From JACPVF01 sp964502095 (GTDB lineage Bacteria; Chloroflexota; Anaerolineae; Anaerolineales; Villigracilaceae): a stretch of DNA of 64,000 nt. The stretch is from positions 111,731-175,730 of the forward strand of contig CAZCUF010000007.1 in NCBI GenBank assembly GCA_964502095.1, in the 5' to 3' direction. Below, piece after piece: positions 48,286-57,725 of the stretch; the stretch's first letter is position 1; the number at the start of each line of letters is the position of its first letter. The position numbers were made by a program, and so were the translations under genes. The notes under the pieces were generated by a model. That model searched no databases and was not told where the DNA came from. It saw nothing but the letters and a program-made list of their open reading frames with translations.

Positions 48286-49274
48286 AATTCCTCATCGCTG
48301 GTCTCGGTTCCATCGGTCGCCGCCACATGCGAAATTTGATCGCGTTGGGCGAAAAGGATATTGTCCTATTTCGCACGCGCAAAGCGACCATGCCCGAGGA
48401 AGACCTCGCAGGCTTTCCTCAGGAAACCGACTTGCAACTCGCGCTCGAAAAACACAAGCCCGATGCGGTCATCGTATCGAATCCCACGTCGTTTCATCTG
48501 GATGTTGCCATCCCTGCCGCGCAAACAGGATGCGCCATTCTGCTTGAAAAGCCGATCTCTCATTCGATGGAACGTGTGGATGAACTAAGCTCCGCCGTCA
48601 AAAAAAGTGGGGCGAAAGTTTTGACCGCTTTTCAATTTCGATTTCATCCAAATTTGTTGAAAACAAGGCAATTGATCGCAAACGGCGAAATTGGGCGAAT
48701 CATTTCTGCCGATGTGCATTTCGGCGAATATCTTCCCGCGTGGCATCCGTGGGAGGATTATCGTCAGGGCTACGCGGCGCGCGCCGACATGGGCGGGGGA
48801 GTGGTGTCGACTCAATGTCACTCGTTGGATTATCTGCCGTGGCTGACAGGGGAAAGAGTCGAATCTGTTTTCGGCTTCACCGCCAAACTCAGCGACCTTG
48901 AAGTGGACGTGGAAGACACCGCGAAGATCGGTCTGCGTTTTGTAAGCGGCGCATTGGGGAGCATCTATCTCGATTACAACCAACAACCGCCCGCGCATCA
49001 TTTTGAAGTGATCGGCACGAAAGGCTCGTTGCAGTGGAATCTGTCCGATGGCGCGACGCGGATTTATCGAAGTGAGAAAAAGGATTGGGATGTGTACCAG
49101 CCTGTCCCTGGGTTCGAACGCAACGTCATGTTCATGGATGAGATGAGACATTTCATTGCCGTCGCGCGCGGCAACTCTGAGCCATCCTGCACTTTGGAAG
49201 ACGGGATTCGGACAATGAAAATCATTGCGGCCGTGCATGAATCAAATCGAACGCATCAAGTTATTTCCGTGTAA
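48282..49274 (+). CDS. Gfo/Idh/MocA-family oxidoreductase
   Basis: A 330-residue NAD(P)-dependent dehydrogenase: FLIAGLGSIGRRHMRNL with the Rossmann GxGxxG, VIVSNPTSFHLDVAIPA, and EKPISHSMERVDEL, the signature EKP motif carrying the catalytic lysine. The C-terminal half has the beta-sheet GGGVVSTQCHSLDYL with the catalytic histidine. The start is GTG 48282, overlapping the previous stop by GTGA. It sits upstream of the NeuA-NeuB region, where members of this family oxidise sugars at C3 or C4. Confidence 0.88.
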   Translation: MKFLIAGLGSIGRRHMRNLIALGEKDIVLFRTRKATMPEEDLAGFPQETDLQLALEKHKPDAVIVSNPTSFHLDVAIPAAQTGCAILLEKPISHSMERVDELSSAVKKSGAKVLTAFQFRFHPNLLKTRQLIANGEIGRIISADVHFGEYLPAWHPWEDYRQGYAARADMGGGVVSTQCHSLDYLPWLTGERVESVFGFTAKLSDLEVDVEDTAKIGLRFVSGALGSIYLDYNQQPPAHHFEVIGTKGSLQWNLSDGATRIYRSEKKDWDVYQPVPGFERNVMFMDEMRHFIAVARGNSEPSCTLEDGIRTMKIIAAVHESNRTHQVISV

Positions 49275-49284
49275 GGAATAGTCC

Positions 49285-51276
49285 ATGCAATCGATAAAGA
49301 ATATTTTCGGATCGAAATCTTTTATTTTGATCTTTGCTGTGGGAATTGTTTACCTGGTCTTTATTCCACAAATGAGTTATTTCAACGACGATTGGTATCT
49401 CATGTATGCGGCCGGGGCGCGTGGAGCGGGCATCTTCAAGGATATTTTCATTGTCGACCGTCCCATGCGCGCTTGGATTATGACGCCCGCTTATCTTTTG
49501 TTTGGGAACAATCCTGCTCTTTATAATTTAAGTGCATTGGTTTTTCGAATTCTAAGCGCATTGATCTTGTATTGGTGCTTATCGACTTTGTGGAAAGATC
49601 AAAAGAAAGTTGCGTGGTTGAGTGCACTGCTTTATGCAATCTATCCGGGCTTTCTCTCCCAGTTCAATGGTATTGATTATCAATCCCAGATGGTAAGTCT
49701 CGCTTTGATGATGCTTTCCCTGGCATTAATTATTATTGCCTATCGAAATAAAAAAATTGGCCCACTGATATTTTTGTTTGTGCTTACAACGCTTGTTACG
49801 ACTCTTTACCTGGGCCTGGTCGAATATTTTATTGGAATAGAAGCCCTCAAAATCGCCGTTCTTGTCATGCTTATTTTTCGCGGCGAAAAAGCCGGTCTTG
49901 TGCGATTGAAAAAATCGCTTCGTTGGGGGCTTTATTCCGGTCTAACTGCTGTGCCTTTTCTCGTTTGGCGCTTTTTCTTTTTTGAAAGCGAGCGGGGCGC
50001 GACCGACATAAACTTTAAGCTGGGCGGCTTTTTATCTGCCCCATTTGATTTCTTGTCAAGGTGGTCGGTTACTTTACTTAAAGATATAAACGAGACGATT
50101 TTCGGGGCTTATTTTCAACCTTTGCAAAGATTGTCGAGCATAATGACAATACAGCAATGGCTAATAAGCGCTCTAATGTTGGTTATCGTTTTATTTGCGG
50201 CTTGGTTTATCCTCAAAGACAGCGAGGCCGCTGAAGAAGCAAAAACCGGGGCCGATTGGAGACTTGAAGCCATTTGGCTTGGAAGTGTAATGGTGATTTT
50301 TGGATTACTGCCCGTTATTCTGGTTGGCCGCGGCGTAGATTTCAAGAATTTTTCCAGGTATACCCTTGCTCCGTCCATTGGGGTTGTGTTGTTGTGGCAG
50401 GCGGGGCTGGCTTACCTGCCGGTTAGCCCCAGAAATATTTTTTTATCGATACTGATTGGCATTTCCGTATTAACTCACTGCGCCAATGGATTTATAAAGG
50501 AATCCAACACGCGGGCCACTGATAACTTTTGGTGGCAGGTGAGCTGGCGGATTCCGCAATTCGATAAGGGTGTGACGCTAATTACACATTATTCCGTTAC
50601 GGCCGAAGAAGATTATTTTACCTGGGGGCCCGCGAATTTAATCTACTATCCTGCATCGGTCAATGAAAAATACGCGCAACCTGCCCTTTATGCCGCGCTT
50701 TTAAGCGAAGATACAGTTAATAACGTTCTTTCAAAAGAGGGGCAGGTATATTCGAAACGAAGGAATATTCGCACCTATCCCAATTATCGGGATATCTTAA
50801 TTCTTACCCAGCCAACAGCCAAATCCTGTGTGCAGGTGATCGATTTGCGCCAGATTGAACTATCCTCCTTTGAAGATGAACGGGTGAAAGAACTTGCGCC
50901 TTACTCTGAAGCGGACCAAATTATGTTGGATGATTCATTCCACACTCCGCCGGCGGTTGTTTTTGGAAAAGAGCCGGAGCATAACTGGTGTTTTTACTAT
51001 CAAAAAGCGTCGTATGCGCGCCAGGTTGGAGATTGGGAGCAGGTCTCCAGTTTGGGCGAGATGGCTTTGCATCAAGGCTATTTTGCACACGACCAGGTTG
51101 AGTGGATGCCATTTGTTCAGGCGTATGCTTATTCGGGGAATCTCTCTCGACTGAAACAAATTGCTTCTAAGATGTCCGCTGACCCGAATGCGGCCCGGCA
51201 GGCATGCCGAATATTAGAATCAATGCAACTCGATGAAACTACACAAGCTGAAATAAATCAACTTTTCTGCAAATAA
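49285..51276 (+). CDS. polytopic membrane protein, possible GT-C glycosyltransferase
   Basis: A 663-residue membrane protein with a dozen or so helices up to about residue 400 and a C-terminal soluble part. The early loop MSYFNDDWYLMYAAG (near residues 28-42) has an acidic ND-D pattern after the first helix, and IVDRPMRAWIMTPA follows, like GT39 enzymes. This gene is A+T-richer than its neighbours. No named family is recognisable, so the activity is tentative. Confidence 0.5.
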   Translation: MQSIKNIFGSKSFILIFAVGIVYLVFIPQMSYFNDDWYLMYAAGARGAGIFKDIFIVDRPMRAWIMTPAYLLFGNNPALYNLSALVFRILSALILYWCLSTLWKDQKKVAWLSALLYAIYPGFLSQFNGIDYQSQMVSLALMMLSLALIIIAYRNKKIGPLIFLFVLTTLVTTLYLGLVEYFIGIEALKIAVLVMLIFRGEKAGLVRLKKSLRWGLYSGLTAVPFLVWRFFFFESERGATDINFKLGGFLSAPFDFLSRWSVTLLKDINETIFGAYFQPLQRLSSIMTIQQWLISALMLVIVLFAAWFILKDSEAAEEAKTGADWRLEAIWLGSVMVIFGLLPVILVGRGVDFKNFSRYTLAPSIGVVLLWQAGLAYLPVSPRNIFLSILIGISVLTHCANGFIKESNTRATDNFWWQVSWRIPQFDKGVTLITHYSVTAEEDYFTWGPANLIYYPASVNEKYAQPALYAALLSEDTVNNVLSKEGQVYSKRRNIRTYPNYRDILILTQPTAKSCVQVIDLRQIELSSFEDERVKELAPYSEADQIMLDDSFHTPPAVVFGKEPEHNWCFYYQKASYARQVGDWEQVSSLGEMALHQGYFAHDQVEWMPFVQAYAYSGNLSRLKQIASKMSADPNAARQACRILESMQLDETTQAEINQLFCK

Positions 51277-51300
51277 GAGAAAAGACGGAGGGTTTTCCAA

Positions 51301-51329
51301 AATTCAGCAGGTGAATTTTGGAGTATAAT
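51301..51329 (+). promoter_or_regulatory. AATTCA N5 TGAATT palindrome next to a TATAAT box, before sat-cysC
   Basis: AATTCAGCAGGTGAATT (51301-51317) has the same 6-base arms and 5-base centre as the gmd site at 4330, followed by TTGGAG and TATAAT at 51324-51329. Here the palindrome precedes the -10 box. No good -35 box is visible. It may place the sulfate-activation gene under the same regulator. Confidence 0.6.
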
Positions 51330-51400
51330 TCTGCCTCGCGTTTGAAAAAACGTGTCAAATTCGGATCATTTCCGGAGAAAATTCTTCATGGGAGTATTTT

Positions 51401-53131
51401 ATGCCTAAAGCAAAACTGATCGCCCCGTACGGGGGCACACTGGTTAACTTGGTCGTAACCGGCAAGGAACGCGAAGAACTTCTGGCGCGCGCCGCCCAAC
51501 TGCCTTCGATCAAGATCACCATGCGCAATCTTTGTGATTTGGAATTATTGGCCACCGGCGGATTCTCGCCTCTTACCACCTTTATGGGTAAGGCGGATTA
51601 TGAGCGCGTCCTGCACGAAATGCGCCTCGCGAACGGGACTTTCTGGCCGCTTCCCATCACCCTGACAGCTGATCCAAAAGAACTGCCGACTGTCGGCGAG
51701 GACATTGTTCTGCGCAACGCGAACAACGACACGATCGCCATCATGACCCTTGACGAAGTCTATCACTGGGACGCGGACAAGGAAGCGGCCCTGGCTTATG
51801 GCTCGACCGATTCCAAACACCCAATGGTTTCGGAGATGACGCGCTGGAACAAGGTTTGCATCAGCGGCCCGCTCAAAGTGCTCAACCTGCCGAAATACTA
51901 CGATTTCGTCGAACTGCGCCGCACGCCCGCAGAGGTGCGCGCCGAACTGGAAAAAATGGGACAGGATAACGTAGTGGCTTTTCAGACGCGCAATCCTTTA
52001 CATCGTATTCACGAAGAACTGACCAAGCGCGCCGCGGCCAGGGTCAAAGGCTCGCTGTTGATCCATCCCACCGTTGGCATGACCAAACCGGGCGATGTGG
52101 ATCACTACACGCGCGTCCGTATTTATAAGGCCCTGGTGGAAAATTATTACGATAAGAACAGCACTATCCTCAGCCTACTTCCGCTGGCCATGCGCATGGC
52201 CGGCCCGAAAGAGGTGTTACTGCACGCCATTATTCGGCGTAATCACGGCGCGAATCATTTCGTGGTGGGACGCGACCATGCGGGGCCGGGAAAAGATTCC
52301 ACGGGCAAGCCGTTCTACGGTCCGTATGACGCGCAGGAGAACATGAAGAAATACGAATCCGAATTGGGAGTCAAGATGATTCCGTTCGAAATGCTCGTTT
52401 ATCTTCCCGATGAACAGCGCTATGTAGAGGAGAAGGATGTGCCGAAGGGCGCGAAGACGCTGAACATCTCCGGCACTCAGGTGCGCGACGATTATCTCGC
52501 CAAGGGAAAGTTACTGCCCGAATGGTTCACCCGCCCCGAGACGGCTGAAATTTTACGGCAGATGTATCCGCCGCGTCATAAGCAGGGTTTTTGTCTGTGG
52601 TTTACCGGCTTGAGCGGCTCCGGCAAGAGCGCCACCACGCAGGTATTGACCGAGCTTCTATTGCAATACGGCCGCCAGGCCACTGTGTTGGATGGCGACG
52701 TGGTGCGCACGCATCTTTCCAAGGGACTCGGCTTCAGCAAGGAAGACCGCGATACCAATATTTTGCGCATCGGTTTTGTGGCCGGTGAGATCTCCCGTCA
52801 CGGCGGCGCGGTCGTCTGCGCGGCCATCAGTCCGTACCGAGCCGCGCGCGAAGAAGCCCGCAAATTCGTGGGCGAAAACTTCATCATGGTTTACATGGAT
52901 ACGCCGGTTGAAATTTGCGAGGAACGCGATGTGAAGGGCCTGTATGCCAAAGCGCGCCAGGCCATGGCCGACGGACGTCCGATGGGCTTCACCGGGGTGG
53001 ACGATCCATATGAACCGCCGATCGATCCCGAGATCACGCTCAAAGGCTATGGTTCTTCGCCGGAAGAAAACGCGCGGCTCATTCTTTCCTATTTGCTCGA
53101 TCAGGGATTCCTCGAAAAGCAAAGCAGTTAG
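51401..53131 (+). CDS. bifunctional sulfate adenylyltransferase/adenylylsulfate kinase
   Basis: Makes PAPS from sulfate and ATP in two steps. Residues about 1-395 are ATP sulfurylase with QTRNPLHRIH at 195-204 and GRDHAGPGK; residues about 400-576 are APS kinase with the P-loop GLSGSGKS near 402-409, DGDVVRTHLSKGLGFS and GFTGVDDPYEPP. The fusion order Sat then CysC is common in bacteria and fungi. It directly supplies the sulfotransferases at 46333, 57726 and 59558. A TATAAT box and an operator-like palindrome lie about 80 bases upstream. Confidence 0.92.
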   Translation: MPKAKLIAPYGGTLVNLVVTGKEREELLARAAQLPSIKITMRNLCDLELLATGGFSPLTTFMGKADYERVLHEMRLANGTFWPLPITLTADPKELPTVGEDIVLRNANNDTIAIMTLDEVYHWDADKEAALAYGSTDSKHPMVSEMTRWNKVCISGPLKVLNLPKYYDFVELRRTPAEVRAELEKMGQDNVVAFQTRNPLHRIHEELTKRAAARVKGSLLIHPTVGMTKPGDVDHYTRVRIYKALVENYYDKNSTILSLLPLAMRMAGPKEVLLHAIIRRNHGANHFVVGRDHAGPGKDSTGKPFYGPYDAQENMKKYESELGVKMIPFEMLVYLPDEQRYVEEKDVPKGAKTLNISGTQVRDDYLAKGKLLPEWFTRPETAEILRQMYPPRHKQGFCLWFTGLSGSGKSATTQVLTELLLQYGRQATVLDGDVVRTHLSKGLGFSKEDRDTNILRIGFVAGEISRHGGAVVCAAISPYRAAREEARKFVGENFIMVYMDTPVEICEERDVKGLYAKARQAMADGRPMGFTGVDDPYEPPIDPEITLKGYGSSPEENARLILSYLLDQGFLEKQSS

Positions 53132-53137
53132 TTCCGC

Positions 53138-54706
53138 GTGAACGCTTCATTCCCCGCCTCCCGCCTGCCGCGCCAGACCTGGGTCTTTTTCGCCGCCCTG
53201 GCTTTGACCGCCGCGGCGGGAGTTTGGTTATTGCTTTACAGCACGCCGCAAGGACTTGGCCTCAACGACGACTCGATTGCCTACATCGCCGGCGCGCGCA
53301 GTCTTTTAAGCGGGCAAGGCTACCGCGAGATCTGGATCGTGAGCGCCGGCGTAGTGACTCATTTCCCGCCGGGCTTTTCGGGCGCGCTGGCATTGATCGG
53401 CCTGCTGACCGGCCTCGACCCGTTGCGCGGCGCGCGCCTGCTCAATGTGTCGCTATACGGCATGAATATCTTTCTCATCGGCTGGCTCGCCCTGCGGATG
53501 ACCAAAGCGCGCCTGATCGGGCTTTTGACGGCGGCGCTGTTCCTGCTCACAGCAACATTGTTGAGCGTTCATTCCAATGCCATGAGCGAGCCGCTGTATA
53601 TTTTCTTCACGCTCGCCGCGTTTCTGCTGTTCGATGTTTATTATCGAAGGTTTTTGTCCGGCCAAAAAGCGAATCCCTTTTTACTGATCGGAATCGGTTG
53701 TGTGATCGGCCTCGCGTATCTCACGCGTTATGCCGCGCTGGCCTTGCTGGCGACTTGCGTGGCGGCCTTGTTTGTTCTGCACACTACCTGGCGGGAGCGG
53801 TTGATCGGTTCCGCATGGATCTTGCTTGGCGTACTGCCTTGGATTCTCGGCTGGGCAATTCGTAATAAACTCGAAGGCGGCGCGTTGACCAATCGCGCGC
53901 TGAGCTGGCATCCGATCACATTCGATAACGCGCGTACAGGCGTGCGCACCTTTTCGAGCTTTCTCGTTCCGGTGGGAGATTGGCAGTTGAGTCTCCTCAA
54001 AGTGAAGGGACTCTTTGAAGCGATCATCGTCCTGCTCGCGTTGGGATTGTTCGTCTGGGTTGTGAGCATTGGCCTGCGCCGCTTCTTTCGTCCCGCGCAA
54101 ACGCCTCCGCCCGAAACGATTTCTTTTCTCAATGGTTTGTATATCTTCGGCTATTTCGCGGCGCTGATTGTGACCATGACGTTCCTCGACCCGGCCACGC
54201 GTTTTCAACTGCGCATCATTGCGCCGATTCTGGTCTCGCTGGTGCTGTTGCTGGCGTTCGGCTTGAAATCGGCGGCAGGTTCGAGCGCGGGAAGAGTCGT
54301 TGTCATTGCGTTGACCGTGGCCATCTTTGCAATATCCGCACTGGGCCAGTTTCAAAATGTGCAGGCGCTTCGCCGCGGCGGACAAGTGTATGCCAATGAA
54401 CGCTGGTTCGACGCGCCCGCCATCGCCGCACTGCGTCAACTGCCGGCCGATGTGGCTATTCACAGCAATCAGCCGGGTGTGATCTATCTTTACGTTGGCC
54501 GCGCCGGTTCGCTTTTGCCGGATACTGATGACGAAGCCGGCATTTCACAACTTCATCAAAAGGTACTTGCAGGTGAAAGCGTGATCGTGATTTTTAAATC
54601 GCTCAATACAAGCGCAACGCTTCAAGCCTATTATGACGAACTCGGCGCGGGATTATATGAACGCAAGTACAATGGCGATGTAATTTACTCCGCGCCGCCG
54701 CAATAG
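53138..54706 (+). CDS. GT39-like membrane glycosyltransferase
   Basis: A 522-residue membrane protein. After the first helix is LGLNDDSIAYIAGARSLL (near residues 39-56) with the paired acidic residues of GT39/ArnT enzymes, then THFPPGFSGAL, which matches the proline-rich second loop. Eight or more helices follow, and a C-terminal soluble domain begins near residue 420. The start is GTG 53138, seven bases after the Sat-CysC stop. It is separated from the sulfotransferase genes by the nonulosonate genes. Confidence 0.7.
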   Translation: MNASFPASRLPRQTWVFFAALALTAAAGVWLLLYSTPQGLGLNDDSIAYIAGARSLLSGQGYREIWIVSAGVVTHFPPGFSGALALIGLLTGLDPLRGARLLNVSLYGMNIFLIGWLALRMTKARLIGLLTAALFLLTATLLSVHSNAMSEPLYIFFTLAAFLLFDVYYRRFLSGQKANPFLLIGIGCVIGLAYLTRYAALALLATCVAALFVLHTTWRERLIGSAWILLGVLPWILGWAIRNKLEGGALTNRALSWHPITFDNARTGVRTFSSFLVPVGDWQLSLLKVKGLFEAIIVLLALGLFVWVVSIGLRRFFRPAQTPPPETISFLNGLYIFGYFAALIVTMTFLDPATRFQLRIIAPILVSLVLLLAFGLKSAAGSSAGRVVVIALTVAIFAISALGQFQNVQALRRGGQVYANERWFDAPAIAALRQLPADVAIHSNQPGVIYLYVGRAGSLLPDTDDEAGISQLHQKVLAGESVIVIFKSLNTSATLQAYYDELGAGLYERKYNGDVIYSAPPQ

Positions 54707-54714
54707 GAGTGTGG

Positions 54715-55542
54715 ATGACGATACAGAAAAAATTCGATTTAACTGGCCGTGTGGCCGTAGTAACGGGCGGCGCCGGTTTGCTAGGCGCTGAATTTTGCAG
54801 AACGCTGGCAGAGGCGGGCGCGGCTGTGGCAGTGGTGGAGTTGAACGGCGAGGCCGCGCATGAAGTGGTGGATGGATTGACAAAAGCCGGTTACCGCGCC
54901 CAGGCGATTCCTGCGGACATCACGAAACCGGATTCCGTTAACGCGCTGGTTGCCTCGGTTCTCGCGCACTTTGGGCGGCTCGACGTGCTGGTAAATTCTG
55001 CCGCGCTCGATCCTAAATTCGATTCCGAGGCGGCCGCGAAGGGAATTGCCCCCGGCGCGTTCGAGGATTATCCGCTGGCGGATTGGAACGCGGCCATGAG
55101 CGTGAATCTGACCGGTATGTTCCTCGTCACGCAGGCGTGTGTTCGGCCGATGATCGCGCAGGGCAAAAAGGGCAGTATCATCAATATTTGTTCGACGTAT
55201 GGCTTAAACGGCCCGGATCAGCGGATTTATATCAAGGATGGGAAGCGCGTGGCATACAAGCCGGTGTATTACACGGTGAGCAAAGCGGGCGTGCTGGGTT
55301 TTACCAAATATCTTGCCGCGTATTACGCCGAAACGGAGATCCGCGTCAACGCGCTTACGCCCGGCGGCATATTCAACGATCACGAAGAATATTTTGTGAA
55401 AAACTATTCCGCCAAAACGATTTTGGGCCGCATGGCGAAAAAAGACGAAATGAACGGCGCGCTGTTGTTCCTCGCTTCCGATGCCTCCTCCTACATGACG
55501 GGCAATAACCTCGTGGTGGATGGCGGTTGGACGGCGTGGTGA
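54715..55542 (+). CDS. SDR family oxidoreductase
   Basis: A 275-residue classical SDR: VAVVTGGAGLLGAEFCRTLA, NSAALDPKF, the SIINICSTYG strand with Ser, and YYTVSKAGVLGF with the Y-x3-K pair. The C-terminus has MTGNNLVVDGGWTAW. AGGAG precedes ATG 54715, six bases off; a GTG at 54709 is an alternative. It lies directly before the NeuA-HAD fusion, a neighbourhood where SDRs modify nonulosonic acid precursors. Confidence 0.85.
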   Translation: MTIQKKFDLTGRVAVVTGGAGLLGAEFCRTLAEAGAAVAVVELNGEAAHEVVDGLTKAGYRAQAIPADITKPDSVNALVASVLAHFGRLDVLVNSAALDPKFDSEAAAKGIAPGAFEDYPLADWNAAMSVNLTGMFLVTQACVRPMIAQGKKGSIINICSTYGLNGPDQRIYIKDGKRVAYKPVYYTVSKAGVLGFTKYLAAYYAETEIRVNALTPGGIFNDHEEYFVKNYSAKTILGRMAKKDEMNGALLFLASDASSYMTGNNLVVDGGWTAW

Positions 55543-55564
55543 GCCAGCGGCAGGCTAATGTTCG

Positions 55565-56812
55565 ATGACAATGACTGAGACCCTCGCCATCATCCCCGCT
55601 CGTGGCGGCTCGAAAGGCATCCCGCGCAAGAACATCCGTAATTTCGCGGGCTGGCCGTTGATCGCATGGAGCATCGCGGCCGCGAAGCAGGCCCGGTCCG
55701 TGACGCGCGTCATCGTCAGCACAGACGACGAGGAGATTGCGGCGGTCGCGCGCCAATTCGGCGCGGAGACTCCGTTCCTGAGACCCTCCGAATTGGCGCA
55801 GGATCATACGACAGACCTGCCGGCCTTTGCGCATGCTTTGAAATGGCTGGCTGAAAATGAAAAATACCAGCCCGATGTAGTCGTTCAATTGCGCCCCACC
55901 TCGCCGATTCGTCCGCGTAACTGTGTGGATAAAGCGGTGGAAATCTTGTTAGCGCATCCCGACGCGGACAGCGTGCGCGGCGTGGTGCCTGCGGGACAAA
56001 ACCCGCATAAGATGTGGCGCCTCATGGATGAAAACAGCCCAATGAAAAATTTGCTCGACGTGGACGGGATCGATGAACCATACAATGCGCCGCGGCAAAT
56101 TCTTTCCCCCGTTTATTGGCAGACGGGTCACATCGATGCGATCCGCGCCGTGACACTGCTTAACGGCTCGATGAGCGGAAAAAATATTTATCCGCTCGTG
56201 ATCGATTCGCGCTTTACCGTAGATATTGACAATTTGCAGGATTGGGCGCGTTACGAATATGTGGTTGCCGCCGGCGGGCTGGAAATGGTCACGCCGGATG
56301 GCCGTGCCCGGCGCGCCATGCCTGAGAAGATCGAATTGTTGATCTGCGACTTCGACGGCGTGATTACCGATAACCGCGTCTGGACCGATCAGGATGGGCG
56401 TGAGACGGTGGCCGCCTCCCGCAGTGACAGTATCCGCCTGTACGAACTGCGCGCACGCGGCATCGAGACGCTGATCATTTCCTCGGAACCGAATAGCGTG
56501 GTGACCGCGCGCGCGAAAAAAATGGGCGTGGAAGCGATTCACGGTGTGGGGTTGCAGGATAAGGGACGCGTGATGCGGGACATCCTCGAACGGAGAAATA
56601 TCAAAGCGGAAAATGTCGTGTACGTGGGCAACGATGTGAACGACCTGCCCTGCTTTGAAGCGGTGGGCTGGGCGGTGGCTGTGGCGGACGCGTATCCCGA
56701 AGTGATTCACGCCGCGGATTTTGTATTGAGCAAAGCGGGCGGTCACGGCGCCCTGCGTGAATTGACGGATTTGATTTTGAATAAAACTCAGGAGAAAACG
56801 AATGGCTCGTGA
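55565..56812 (+). CDS. NeuA-type cytidylyltransferase fused to HAD phosphatase (KdsC-like)
   Basis: A 415-residue two-domain protein. Residues about 6-235 are an acylneuraminate cytidylyltransferase with AIIPARGGSKGIPRKN, PTSPIRP and VYWQTGHIDA. Residues about 255-410 are a HAD phosphatase with CDFDGVITDNRVW near 260-272, ISSEPNSV, and YVGNDVNDLPCF, like KdsC or the C-terminal half of NeuA fusions that dephosphorylate a nine-carbon sugar phosphate before CMP activation. ATG 55565 and ATG 55571 are both possible starts. It overlaps the next gene by 11 bases. Confidence 0.88.
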   Translation: MTMTETLAIIPARGGSKGIPRKNIRNFAGWPLIAWSIAAAKQARSVTRVIVSTDDEEIAAVARQFGAETPFLRPSELAQDHTTDLPAFAHALKWLAENEKYQPDVVVQLRPTSPIRPRNCVDKAVEILLAHPDADSVRGVVPAGQNPHKMWRLMDENSPMKNLLDVDGIDEPYNAPRQILSPVYWQTGHIDAIRAVTLLNGSMSGKNIYPLVIDSRFTVDIDNLQDWARYEYVVAAGGLEMVTPDGRARRAMPEKIELLICDFDGVITDNRVWTDQDGRETVAASRSDSIRLYELRARGIETLIISSEPNSVVTARAKKMGVEAIHGVGLQDKGRVMRDILERRNIKAENVVYVGNDVNDLPCFEAVGWAVAVADAYPEVIHAADFVLSKAGGHGALRELTDLILNKTQEKTNGS

Positions 56813-57686
56813 AATGAAACTGGGCAAGCGGCTGGTGGGCGATGGTCATCCGGCGTTTGTGATCGCGGAGATCGGTATCAATCATAACGGCGATTTGAAT
56901 CTGGCCAAGCAGATGATCGACGCGGCGGTGCATGCCGGCGCGGATGCGGTCAAATTTCAAAAACGTACGCCCGAGGTGGCTACGCCGCCCGAACAGCAAA
57001 AGCAAATGCGCGAGACGCCGTGGGGCTATATTACGTATCTCGAATACCGCTACAAAGTGGAGTTCGATGAAAAGCAATACGCCGAGATCGATAAATATTG
57101 CCGGGAGAAAAAGATCGCCTGGATGGTTTCGGTGTGGGACGAACCTTCGGTGGATTTCATGGAGAAGTTCGACACGCCCGCTTATAAGATTCCCTCCGCT
57201 TCTCTTACAGACCACGGCCTGATTCGCAAGGCCCGCGCTGCTGGCCGCCCTTTGATTTTGTCCTCGGGCATGTCTACGATGGAGCAGATCAAAAAGGGAG
57301 TGGATACCGCGGGCGAAAAAGATTTGGCGTTGATGCACTGCACCAGCACGTATCCGTGCGAGCCCGAGGAATTGAATCTCAAAATGGTCGAGACTCTGCG
57401 CCGCGCATTGCCGAACGTTCCGGTCGGTTATTCCGGCCACGAAGTGGGACTCGTTCCATCGGCGGTGGCGGTCGCGCTTGGCGCCTGCATGGTTGAACGT
57501 CATCTGACTCTCGACCGCGCCATGTGGGGTTCGGATCAGGCCGCGTCGGTGGAGCCGGGCGGCTTCGAGCGGCTGGTGAAGTACATCCGCGTGACCGAAG
57601 CCTCGCTTGGCGACGGCGTGAAGAAGGTATATGAATCGGAAAAGCCTTCCCTGAAAAAACTTCGCCGCGTGAACGGCGATGAGTAA
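56802..57686 (+). CDS. N-acetylneuraminate synthase family protein lacking the SAF domain
   Basis: A 294-residue nonulosonate synthase: VIAEIGINHNGDLNLAKQMI, ADAVKFQKRTPE, YKIPSASLTD and LMHCTSTYPCEPEE, ending GYSGHEVG and a VERHLTLDRAMWGSD motif. The family's C-terminal SAF domain is absent, so the length is some 50-60 residues short, unlike the copy at 28872. Overlap with the NeuA-HAD gene and a good GGAG ribosome site for ATG 56802 suggest they act together on one sugar. Loss of SAF should weaken dimer closure, yet short forms are known. Confidence 0.85.
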   Translation: MAREMKLGKRLVGDGHPAFVIAEIGINHNGDLNLAKQMIDAAVHAGADAVKFQKRTPEVATPPEQQKQMRETPWGYITYLEYRYKVEFDEKQYAEIDKYCREKKIAWMVSVWDEPSVDFMEKFDTPAYKIPSASLTDHGLIRKARAAGRPLILSSGMSTMEQIKKGVDTAGEKDLALMHCTSTYPCEPEELNLKMVETLRRALPNVPVGYSGHEVGLVPSAVAVALGACMVERHLTLDRAMWGSDQAASVEPGGFERLVKYIRVTEASLGDGVKKVYESEKPSLKKLRRVNGDE

Positions 57687-57725
57687 GGATCGCACAGACG
57701 CACATTGCACCTCTACGGATGAAGC

